DNA of 64,000 bases, from the NCBI RefSeq assembly GCF_028898845.1, contig NZ_CP118574.1, positions 7,613,001-7,677,000 on the forward strand, written 5' to 3'. Both the position numbers and the translations under genes were made by a program. This DNA comes from Streptomyces sp. WZ-12. Lineage in GTDB: Bacteria > Actinomycetota > Actinomycetes > Streptomycetales > Streptomycetaceae. Shown here piece after piece: positions 32,158-39,083 of the stretch (position 1 is its first letter; each line of letters begins with the position of its first letter). The notes under the pieces are model-generated. The model did not search any database, had not been told where the DNA came from, and worked only from the letters and a program-made list of their open reading frames with translations.

Positions 32158-32932
32158 CGCACGCCTCCCGGTAGGCGTCGAACGCCTCGGCCAGCCCGGC
32201 GAGCAGCGCCGCGCCCTTCTCGGCGGAGGCCAGGGAGGGCGCGCCGATCACCCCTGAGGCGGTGTAGGCGGCCATGCCGAGGGTGAGCAGGTGCGGCCGC
32301 TCGTCGGCGCGGTGGTCGGCCGCGGCGTAGCCGTCCCGGACCACGTCGGGCCGGGCGTGCAGCAGGATCGAGGTCTCGGTCTCGCCGGCGTGCATGTCGG
32401 CGTGCGCGGGGGTGGCCAGGCCGGCGCGGGCGCGGGCCGCGGTCCAGTCCGCCGGGCCGGGGAAGAGCGCCATCCGGATCCCGTCGGCCGCCGAGGACTC
32501 CTGAACGACGTTGCGCAGCACGTAGTTTCCGCCGTGGCCGTTGACCAGCACCAGCGCGGTGAGGCCGGACCGCCAAAGCGATGCGGCGACATCGGTGACC
32601 ACGGCGTGCAGGGTCCGCGCGGAGAGGCTGACGGTGCCGGGCCAGTCGGCGTGCTCGTGGGAGCAGGAGAGGGTCAGCGGCGGCAGCAGCAGCGCCTCGT
32701 GGCGGGCGGCGATCTCCTCGGCGACGGCGCAGGCGATCAGGGTGTCGGTGGTCAACGGCAGGTGGGCGCCGTGCTGTTCGAAGCTGCCGATGGGCAGCAG
32801 GGCCAGGGCGGGGCGTCGGGCGCGGACGTCCTCGGTGGTGTCGGTCGGCAGTCCGGGGGCCGGCCGCGTGGTGCGGGGGCGGCTCCGGTCCTCGGTGGGG
32901 GGACCCGGGCGTCCCGGTTCGGGCGTCGGCAT
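32141..32932 (-). CDS. Creatininase-family metal-dependent amidohydrolase
   Basis: The 263-residue protein (ATG 32932) has the complete creatininase metal set: E52 and H54 in GSFEQHGAHLPL, D63 in TTD, H133 in NGHGGN, and the E in HAGETE at about residue 184. Family members open cyclic amides or remove formyl groups; ArfB deformylates a GTP-derived pyrimidine, and MftE trims a cofactor peptide. Next to a RibD-type reductase and divergent from GTP cyclohydrolase II, an ArfB-like step on a GTP-derived intermediate is the most attractive hypothesis. The N-terminal 40 residues are Pro/Arg-rich and disordered. Confidence 0.87.
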   Translation of the reverse strand: MPTPEPGRPGPPTEDRSRPRTTRPAPGLPTDTTEDVRARRPALALLPIGSFEQHGAHLPLTTDTLIACAVAEEIAARHEALLLPPLTLSCSHEHADWPGTVSLSARTLHAVVTDVAASLWRSGLTALVLVNGHGGNYVLRNVVQESSAADGIRMALFPGPADWTAARARAGLATPAHADMHAGETETSILLHARPDVVRDGYAAADHRADERPHLLTLGMAAYTASGVIGAPSLASAEKGAALLAGLAEAFDAYREACGVPDA

Positions 32933-33040
32933 CGGCGGCTCCGATCGGCAGCAATCCGGCGGTAGGGGGCGGAAGTTGACGATCCGGCGGCGGCCGGTGC
33001 GGGACCGCCGCGCGGGTCCGAACGTGGGTACGATCATGCC

Positions 33041-33688
33041 ATGACGGACTCCGATGGCGCTGCCGAGGACCCGGACGTGCGACGGGTCGTGGAGGTCGAA
33101 CTGCCCACCGCCTACGGTGCGTTCCGGGCGGTGGGCTATCTGGATCGTCGAACGGGGACGGAGCAAGTCGCCCTGGTCAAGGGGGAGTCGGCGGGCGAGC
33201 GGGTGCTCGCCCGGCTGCATTCGGAGTGTCTGACCGGAGAGGTCTTCGGGTCCCGGGCGTGCGAGTGCGGCGAGCAACTGGCCGCGGCCCTGCGGGCGAT
33301 CGCCCAGGAGGGGCGCGGGGTGCTGGTCTACCTCCGGGGGCACGAGGGGCGCGGCATCGGCCTGTTGGCGAAGCTGCGGGTGATGCGGCTCCAACAGGAC
33401 GACGGCCTGGACACGGTGGACGCGAACCTCGCGCTCGGGCTGCCGGTGGACGCCCGCGACTACCGCGCCGCGGCCGGAATCCTGCGCGACCTGGGCGTCC
33501 GCTCGGTGCGGCTGCTGTCGAACAACCCGCGCAAGGGCGAGGCGCTGCGGCGGTACGGCGTGGCGGTCGCCGAGCGGGTCCCACTGCTGGTGACGCCCGG
33601 TCCGGAGAACCTCCGCTACCTCCGCGCCAAACGGGAGCGGCTGGATCACGACCTGCCGCATCTGGGCGGTGTCCCGGGCCTGCCCTGA
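33041..33688 (+). CDS. ribA: GTP cyclohydrolase II
   Basis: The 215-residue stand-alone enzyme has zinc ligands C63, C74 and C76 ([16 protein letters not shown]), the [13 protein letters not shown] catalytic loop and [12 protein letters not shown]. It converts GTP to diaminopyrimidine ribosyl phosphate plus formate and pyrophosphate, the first step to riboflavin. It is not fused to DHBP synthase and no other rib gene but the reductase is present, so it is probably a second copy dedicated to this cluster. It is divergent from the creatininase gene over a 108-bp gap. Confidence 0.93.
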   Translation: MTDSDGAAEDPDVRRVVEVELPTAYGAFRAVGYLDRRTGTEQVALVKGESAGERVLARLHSECLTGEVFGSRACECGEQLAAALRAIAQEGRGVLVYLRGHEGRGIGLLAKLRVMRLQQDDGLDTVDANLALGLPVDARDYRAAAGILRDLGVRSVRLLSNNPRKGEALRRYGVAVAERVPLLVTPGPENLRYLRAKRERLDHDLPHLGGVPGLP

Positions 33689-33827
33689 GCGGCGGTGCCA
33701 CCCGCCGGATCCGGTCAGATTCTCATCGGGCACCTCTACACATAAAGGCGACATAAGCGCAAAATAAAGGTGCGCGGCTGATGCCACGCACAGCGGCCCC
33801 GACGCGTGATCGAAGGAGGCGAGTCGT

Positions 33828-34268
33828 ATGGCCGACGTCTCACACCCCAGGGGAGATCTCGCCGGTCACCCCGATGCTTCCGAGATGAGAGCCCGGTTCG
33901 AGCGGACGCTCGGCGGGCGGGACGTGGTGCTCGTCGACGGGCCGGTGTTCCTGGTCGGCCTGTACTGCGCGGTATCCCCATGGGTCGTGCACTTCGCGGC
34001 CTCGCAACCGGCGTTGAGGACCCACAACCTCATCGTCGGCATCGCGATCGCCCTGCTGGCCATCGGGTTCACCGTCACCCCTGAGCGCATGTACGGCCTG
34101 AGCGGCGCGATGTGCGCGATCGGCGCCTGGCTGATCATCTCGCCCTGGGTCGTCGGGCGCGGGCCCGACGCCGGGGTCATCTGGAACAACGTCGTCATCG
34201 GCGCCCTGACGTTCCTGCTGGGCGCGCTGTGCGTCGCCGTGGCATCGAGGAGCCGCCGCATCACCTAG
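33828..34268 (+). CDS. SPW-repeat membrane protein
   Basis: A GGAGG lies 9 bases before ATG 33828. The 146-residue protein has four hydrophobic helices and two SPW motifs (CAVSPWVVHF and IISPWVVGRG), diagnostic of the SPW repeat family, often found alone in actinobacteria. No activity is known. It is followed by a terminator and a convergent DUF3040 gene; there is no evident link to the GTP-derived cluster. Confidence 0.88.
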   Translation: MADVSHPRGDLAGHPDASEMRARFERTLGGRDVVLVDGPVFLVGLYCAVSPWVVHFAASQPALRTHNLIVGIAIALLAIGFTVTPERMYGLSGAMCAIGAWLIISPWVVGRGPDAGVIWNNVVIGALTFLLGALCVAVASRSRRIT

Positions 34269-34300
34269 GGGCACACCCGCTCGGGGCGTGTCATGAACCA

Positions 34301-34349
34301 CCGGCCCGCTTGCCCTTCGAAAGCCCCAAAGCGACGGCAGGCGGGCCGG
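34301..34349. terminator. Hairpin between convergent small membrane-protein genes
   Basis: The arms CCGGCCCGCTTGCC (34301-34314) and GGCAGGCGGGCCGG (34336-34349) pair over 14 bases with one G-U wobble. It lies between two convergent stops and can serve both. Confidence 0.75.
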
Positions 34350-34384
34350 CCATGTCCGGCGGCGTGCGGAAGGTCCCCGCGCGG

Positions 34385-34648
34385 CTACCGGCGGTGGTCG
34401 CGGGCGGGCGGTGCGACGAGTTGGCCGGCGACCCCGGCCAGCACCAGTCCGCCCGCCAGGATCAGCCCATGCGCCAGCGCCACGCCGGTGACCAGGACCG
34501 CGAGCGCGGTGGTCAGTATCAGCCAGACCACCCCGCGCCGGAGCGGCGCCGCGGGGGCCGCCGTCGTCCGTGCGGGCGGGTAGGGGGCGGCGTCGGGCGG
34601 GAACTCTTCCGCGAGGTCGCGGAGTTGACGGTCGTCGTCGGGGGACAG
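34385..34648 (-). CDS. DUF3040 small membrane protein
   Basis: The frame from 34648 to TAG at 34385 encodes 87 residues beginning LSPDDDRQLRDLAEEF, the typical start of DUF3040 proteins, followed by two membrane helices (VVWLILTTALAVLVTGVALA and LILAGGLVLAGVAGQLV). The apparent start is CTG at 34648, 7 bases after GAGAGGAGGG; no ATG, GTG or TTG lies in frame at a suitable distance. Such membrane-associated proteins of Streptomyces have no defined role. Confidence 0.7.
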   Translation of the reverse strand: MSPDDDRQLRDLAEEFPPDAAPYPPARTTAAPAAPLRRGVVWLILTTALAVLVTGVALAHGLILAGGLVLAGVAGQLVAPPARDHRR

Positions 34649-34858
34649 GGGACGTCCCTCCTCTCCCGGTGGTACTGCCGGTCATGCCGAACGGGCAGAT
34701 GGCGAATGAGGCATTGCCGCGAAGATCGGGCCGACTCAGGGTTACCTGCCCATTGAGGGCCCCGCGGTGGTGCGCAACGGCACACAGGCGTTGTTGTGCC
34801 CTGCTGGGGCTCGCGCCTAACGCCGTTGAATCGGACATCACCGGAGGGGGGCCACACC

Positions 34859-35096
34859 GTGCCCGACCCCCTGCCGCAGCAGAACCACCCACACCCCGAG
34901 CCCCAACAGCCCCACGCCTCGAAGGAGTCCCGCAACACCGTCGCGAAGCTGGCCTTCGGCGCCATCGCCGCGCACACGGTGGCCGTTGCCGCCCGTCTCG
35001 ACGTGAGGGGCCGGATCGGCGACGGGGAGCGCAGCGCCGACGACCTCGCCGCGGAGTGCGTCACCGAGCCCGGGACCCTGGCGCGGTCACTGCGGG
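34859..35096 (+). pseudogene. N-terminal fragment of an O-methyltransferase
   Basis: GTG 34859 follows GGAGGGGG. About 79 codons match the dimerisation domain of Methyltransf_2 enzymes (FGAIAAHTVAVAARLDV, then DDLAAECVTEPGTLARSLRA). After about 35096 the similarity stops; the frame becomes Pro/Arg-rich and runs into the antisense exporter gene. The SAM-binding domain is absent. It is a truncated relic, and the DNA from 35097 to 35250 has no assignable gene. Confidence 0.7.
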
Positions 35097-35250
35097 CCCC
35101 TCCGCTCCCGCCGACGCCGACGCCGTCACCGTGGCCGAGGTCGGTGTCGGCCGGGCGGCCGAGACGCCGAGGGCGCGCTGATGGAAGCGGCCAGGCTCCC
35201 ACTGCGCCGCGCTCCTGCCGTGCGTGGCTTGCCCCAGAAGTTCGTGTCGA

Positions 35251-36687
35251 CTACCCGCTTGCCCGCGAAGCCTGCCGCCGGTGTCGGCTGGTACTCCTCG
35301 GTTCTGTGCCAGGAGGGGTGCTGCGGTGGGCGTGGTGCCGGGTGAGGGTGGCCAGGGCGGCGATGGCGAGGCCGCAGCCGGTGACGATCCACCAGGCGGG
35401 GCGGCTCGCGTGGGCGAACGTGGCGGCGGTGTAGCCGGTGGCGGGGAGGGTGGCGCCGATGACGGCGACGCCGAGGGCGCTGCCGATCTGGCGGCTGGTG
35501 GTGGTGATGGCGGAGGCCACGCCGGCCTGGGCGCGAGGCATGCCGGAGACGGCGGTGTGGGTGAGGGGGGCGTTGACGAGTCCGAAGCCGATGCCGAAGA
35601 GGAGGTAGCAGGCCAGGAGGAATGGGGTGTGCTGCTGGGCGCCGAGGAGGGCCAGGAGTCCGGCGAGGGTGGTGGCGGTGCCGGAGAGGGTCAGGGGCAG
35701 GTGGGGGCCGCGGGTGGCGGTGAGGTGTCCGGCCAGGGGCGGGCAGGCGATGGTCATGGCGGCCATGGGCAGCAGGTAGAGGCCGGCCTGCCAGGCGGCC
35801 AGGCCGCGGGCGTTCTGGAGGTCGAGGGCGGCGAGGAAGAGGAGGCCGCTCAGGGCGGCGAAGGCGCACACGGCGCTGAGGGCGGATGCGGTGAAGGGGG
35901 GCTGCCGGAAGAAGCGCAGTTCGATCAGTGGCTCGCGCTGGGCGAGTTCGGTGATGACCAGTACGGGCAGTGCCACGGCGGCGGTGACGGCGCAGGCCAG
36001 TACCTGGGGGGAGGTCCAGCCCGTGGCCGGGCCCTGGATGATCGCGTAAACGCTGGTGGCGAGCAGCACGACGACCAGCGCCTGGCCGGCCGCGTCCAGG
36101 CGACGGGGGTGCGGGGCGCGGGATTCGGGCACCTGGCCGGTCAGGGCCAACGCGAGGAAGCCCATGGGCAGGTTGATCAGGAAGATCCAACGCCAGCCGA
36201 CGGTGTCGACCAGCAGCCCGCCGAGCAGGGGGCCGACCGCCATGGTGATGCCCTGGACCGCGCTCCAGACGCCGATGGCGCGGGCGCGTTCGCGGCGATC
36301 GGTGAAGACGTTGGTGATGAGGGCCATGGCGACGGGCGTGAGCATGCAGCCGCCGACGGCCTGGAGGGCACGGAAGGCGATCAGCCAGCCCAGGGAGGGA
36401 GCCAGGGAGCACAGCAGGGAGGCGGTGGTGAACAGGGCGAGCCCGGCACGGAAGACGCGGCGGCGGCCTATCCGGTCGCCGGTCGAGCCGGCGAGCAGCA
36501 GCAGGGCGGAGAGGACGACGAGGTAGGCGTCGACGGTCCACTGCAGCCCGGCGGTGGAGGCGTCGAAGTCGCGCTGGATGGCGGGCAGCGCGGTGTTCAG
36601 GGCGGTGTTGTCGAGGCTGACGAGGAACAGGGCTGAGCAGCAGACGGCAAGGACCAGCTGCCGCCGCCTCGGGGACAGCTCGGACAT
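35251..36687 (-). CDS. DHA2-family MFS transporter
   Basis: ATG 36687 gives 478 residues and about 14 membrane helices. Signatures are LDNTALNTALPAI in TM1, GSTGDRIGRRRVF between TM2 and TM3, and GWRWIFLINLPMG near TM6. It is a proton-driven exporter of the EmrB/QacA group. A weak AAGGTGG precedes the start. It lies downstream of the deaminase gene on the same strand, separated by a hairpin, so it is probably a separate unit. Substrate unknown. Confidence 0.9.
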   Translation of the reverse strand: MSELSPRRRQLVLAVCCSALFLVSLDNTALNTALPAIQRDFDASTAGLQWTVDAYLVVLSALLLLAGSTGDRIGRRRVFRAGLALFTTASLLCSLAPSLGWLIAFRALQAVGGCMLTPVAMALITNVFTDRRERARAIGVWSAVQGITMAVGPLLGGLLVDTVGWRWIFLINLPMGFLALALTGQVPESRAPHPRRLDAAGQALVVVLLATSVYAIIQGPATGWTSPQVLACAVTAAVALPVLVITELAQREPLIELRFFRQPPFTASALSAVCAFAALSGLLFLAALDLQNARGLAAWQAGLYLLPMAAMTIACPPLAGHLTATRGPHLPLTLSGTATTLAGLLALLGAQQHTPFLLACYLLFGIGFGLVNAPLTHTAVSGMPRAQAGVASAITTTSRQIGSALGVAVIGATLPATGYTAATFAHASRPAWWIVTGCGLAIAALATLTRHHAHRSTPPGTEPRSTSRHRRQASRASG

Positions 36688-36743
36688 GGCACCACCTTGG
36701 GGAGCACGGTTCGGGACGGGGTGTGGGGAGGGGAGCAGCAGCG

Positions 36744-36783
36744 GTGCACCGGCCCCGGGACGGAAGGTGCGGGGCCGGTGCAC
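36744..36783. terminator. Hairpin downstream of the deaminase
   Basis: GTGCACCGGCCCC (36744-36756) and GGGGCCGGTGCAC (36771-36783) form a perfect 13-bp stem with a 14-nt loop, 107 bp past the deaminase stop on the minus strand and ahead of the transporter start. Confidence 0.65.
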
Positions 36784-36889
36784 GCCGGGGTTCACCAGCG
36801 CGGGAGGTGGCCGGTGGCTGCGGGGCGGTCGAGCGCCTCGCGGGTGCTGAGTTCCTCGTGGACCCCGGCCACCTCCCTGACCACCCGGG

Positions 36890-37387
36890 TCACGCGGTGG
36901 GAACGCCCGCGACGCGGCGCTCGCCGCCGTTGCGCTGCTGCCAGAACCGGTACACCTCGACGGCGTCCTCGCGCTCCTCGTAGCGCATCGGCATCCGGCG
37001 GTCCTGCCAGGGCTTGGCGAACTCGTCGTAGAAGGTGGCGAGTTCGAAGTACCTGCGGTCGTCGACGTAGTGCGGCTCGTAGGCGTCGCGGGTGGTGAGG
37101 AAGACGACCTCGGCCGGCGAGCAGTAGTAGAGCGAACCCAGGCACATCGGGCAGGGGTGGGCGAGGACGTAAATGGTGGCGCCGGTCAGGTGCTCGGTGC
37201 CCAGCTTGGTGCACGCCTCGCGGATGGCGAGGATCTCCGCGTGCGCGGTGGGGTCGCCTGTCTGGGCGACCTTGTTGGGGCTCTCGGCAAGGACCTCGCC
37301 GTCCTTGACGATGACGGTCGCGAACGGGCGGCCGCCCTCGGCGACGTTCTGACGGGCGAGGTCGATGGTGCGCTGGGCGAAGTCCAT
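36890..37387 (-). CDS. Cytidine/guanine-deaminase-family nucleoside deaminase
   Basis: The 165-residue protein has the zinc motif HAE at residues 49-51 and PCPMC with C79 and C82, the core of the CDA fold used by guanine, cytosine and tRNA adenosine deaminases. The C-terminal extension with FYDEFAKPWQDRRMPM is closest to guanine-deaminase-like proteins. It hydrolyses an amino group from a purine or pyrimidine. AGAGGATC precedes ATG 37387. It lies downstream of cyanase but beyond a terminator. Confidence 0.87.
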   Translation of the reverse strand: MDFAQRTIDLARQNVAEGGRPFATVIVKDGEVLAESPNKVAQTGDPTAHAEILAIREACTKLGTEHLTGATIYVLAHPCPMCLGSLYYCSPAEVVFLTTRDAYEPHYVDDRRYFELATFYDEFAKPWQDRRMPMRYEEREDAVEVYRFWQQRNGGERRVAGVPTA

Positions 37388-37461
37388 GAAAGATCCTCCA
37401 AAGAGGGAAGGGGGAGGCGAGGCCGCTCGTGGGCGGCTTCGCGGGGTTCGGGGAACGCGGC

Positions 37462-37495
37462 GGGGCGGGCCGGAAGGCTGTTTCCGGCCCGCCCC
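37462..37495. terminator. Terminator of the cyanase operon
   Basis: GGGGCGGGCCGGAA (37462-37475) and TTCCGGCCCGCCCC (37482-37495) form a perfect 14-bp stem with a 6-nt loop, 33 bp beyond the cyanase stop on the minus strand. Confidence 0.8.
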
Positions 37496-37527
37496 GTTGC
37501 CGTCCGTGTGACGCCTATGGGCGCCGG

Positions 37528-37998
37528 TCAGAAGGGCTTGGTCGGCAGGTACTTGCCGTCCAGGGTGATGACGGCGCGCTCGCCGCCGTCGGGGTCGGCG
37601 ACCTTCTTCACGTCGAGCTTGAAGTTGATCGCGGAGATGATGCCGTCGCCGAACTCCTCGTGGACCAGGGCCTTGAGGGTGGTGCCGTAGACCTGGAGCA
37701 TCTCGTAGAAGCGGTACATGGTCGGGTCGGTCGGGATCCGGTTCGGCATCGAGCCGCGGACCGGGATGGTCTGCAGCAGCATCACCGCGTCCTCGTCCAG
37801 GCCCAGCAGCTCGGCGACGGCCTTCGCGGCGTCCTGCGGCAGCGGGTGCTGGCCGAGGAGGGCGGCGGTGGTGAAGGCGACCGACAGACCGGAGGTCTCC
37901 GCGATCTGCTTCCAGGAGAGGTTCTTGCGGGTCTTGGCCTCGACGGCCTTGGCGGCCAGGGCCTCACGAGCGGTCTGCTCGAACTGGGCGTGCACCAT
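37528..37998 (-). CDS. cynS: Cyanate hydratase (cyanase)
   Basis: The 156-residue protein has the standard cyanase length and catalytic residues R96, E99 (MYRFYEML) and S122 (IISAINF) at the same numbers as the E. coli enzyme. It converts cyanate and bicarbonate to carbamate, which decays to ammonia and CO2, in a decameric cytoplasmic enzyme. AAAAGGA precedes ATG 37998. It follows a beta-carbonic anhydrase gene, which replenishes bicarbonate as in the E. coli cyn operon. Confidence 0.95.
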   Translation of the reverse strand: MVHAQFEQTAREALAAKAVEAKTRKNLSWKQIAETSGLSVAFTTAALLGQHPLPQDAAKAVAELLGLDEDAVMLLQTIPVRGSMPNRIPTDPTMYRFYEMLQVYGTTLKALVHEEFGDGIISAINFKLDVKKVADPDGGERAVITLDGKYLPTKPF

Positions 37999-38125
37999 GA
38001 TCAGTACGTCCTTTTCTCGGATCTGCCACTCCACGGACAGGGGTGGGTGAAGTGGCCAGTGGGTGGGGTGGATACGGGTCTCCGGCGCGCTCGTTGTCGC
38101 GGGCTGGAAACCCGAGCCGGGAGGG

Positions 38126-38713
38126 TCAGGCCGCGAACGCGGGGCCGGCGGCGGTCAGGTCCGCCACGCGGCCGGTGGGGATGTCGTAGACCCAGCCGTG
38201 CAGGGCGACGTTCCCCTCCGCCAGGGCCTTGGCGACCGAGGGGTGCGTGGCCAGGTTCGCGAGCTGCGCGAGCACGTTCTGCCGCACCAGGGCGGGAACG
38301 TCACCGGCAGCGGCGGTGCGAGCCCGGGAAGCATCCGCGTGCCGCAGCCAGGCGGCGACCGCCGGGGCGCCGCTGAGGTCGTGGTCCTCGGCGAGGGCGG
38401 TCATCGCGCCGCACGCGGAGTGACCGCAGACGACGATGTCCTTCACGCCGAGCGCGGCGACGGCGTATTCGATGCTCGCCGCGACCCCGTCGGCCTCAGG
38501 CGTGTAGGCGGGGACCAGGTTGCCGGCGGTGCGGATGACGAACAGGTCGCCCGGCTCGGTGCCGGTGATCAGCTCCGGCACGACGCGGGCGTCGGAGCAG
38601 CTGATGAACAACGTGTGCGGTGTGTGGTGCGTGGCCAGATGCGCGAAGAGCTCCGCCTTGGCCGGGAAGACGTCCCTCTGGAAACGGGCGACGCCCTCGG
38701 TGAGGTCCTGCAT
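38126..38713 (-). CDS. cynT: Beta-class carbonic anhydrase
   Basis: The 195-residue protein has zinc and catalytic residues C39 and D41 (SCSDAR), H98 and C101 (CGHSACG). It interconverts CO2 and bicarbonate, keeping bicarbonate available for cyanase encoded 127 bp downstream. The first gene of a cynT-cynS unit is the natural reading. A second, different carbonic anhydrase lies at 60547-61149. Upstream lie direct repeats and a LysR-like relic. Confidence 0.92.
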   Translation of the reverse strand: MQDLTEGVARFQRDVFPAKAELFAHLATHHTPHTLFISCSDARVVPELITGTEPGDLFVIRTAGNLVPAYTPEADGVAASIEYAVAALGVKDIVVCGHSACGAMTALAEDHDLSGAPAVAAWLRHADASRARTAAAGDVPALVRQNVLAQLANLATHPSVAKALAEGNVALHGWVYDIPTGRVADLTAAGPAFAA

Positions 38714-38777
38714 TGGTCACTCCCTTCGGGTGGTGATCGGCCCCTGTGGGCTGATGAGCTCCACCATGCATGACCTG

Positions 38778-38832
38778 CATCTATAGTGTCCAAGAGTTGT
38801 TAGGCATGAGAGTTATTGATTTCATCTATAGT
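38778..38832. promoter_or_regulatory. Direct repeats upstream of cynT
   Basis: CATCTATAGT occurs at 38778-38787 and again at 38823-38832, 45 bp apart, in an AT-rich stretch upstream of cynT. LysR-type regulators such as CynR bind around such divergent promoters, and a LysR-like relic begins right here, so these may be leftover regulator sites or promoter -10 elements (TATAGT). Confidence 0.5.
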
Positions 38833-39045
38833 TGAGGGCGCGCTCGGAGCGCAGTTGCTGGGCCGCACCGGCCGCACGCCCCGCGCCTGGCGCCGGAGCC
38901 TCACTCTCACCCCCCGTTCAGGGAGCTGCTCGGCGGTAAGGTCCCGACCGACGTCACTCGGGAGGGTGAGCCGGGTGCGCTCCTGTGCGTATTGCTCGCC
39001 CTGCTCAGCGCCCAGGACCCCAACTTCCCCCCGGTCACTCCTTGA
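38823..39045 (+). pseudogene. Gene relics, possibly LysR-type HTH followed by another gene's tail
   Basis: From 38823 one frame reads VEGALGAQLLGRTGRTPRAW, like the recognition-helix region of LysR regulators (compare LE-LGVQLFERTGR). After about 38910 another frame reads PPFRELLGGKVPTDVTREG and runs to TGA at 39043-39045. No start codon or complete domain exists. A lost cynR is a plausible origin of the first part. The second part is unidentified. Confidence 0.4.
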
Positions 39046-39083
39046 TGCGCGCCCATCGCGCGGCTGGTAGCGAGGCTCCCGGC

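Noticed and set aside
35224..36636. A 470-residue Gly/Glu-rich plus-strand frame
   Set aside because: It is antisense to a clear MFS gene and is low complexity.
38985..39083. N-terminal extension of the NB-ARC protein
   Set aside because: The extra residues overlap relics of other genes and have no ribosome-binding site; ATG 39084 is followed by the normal domain start.
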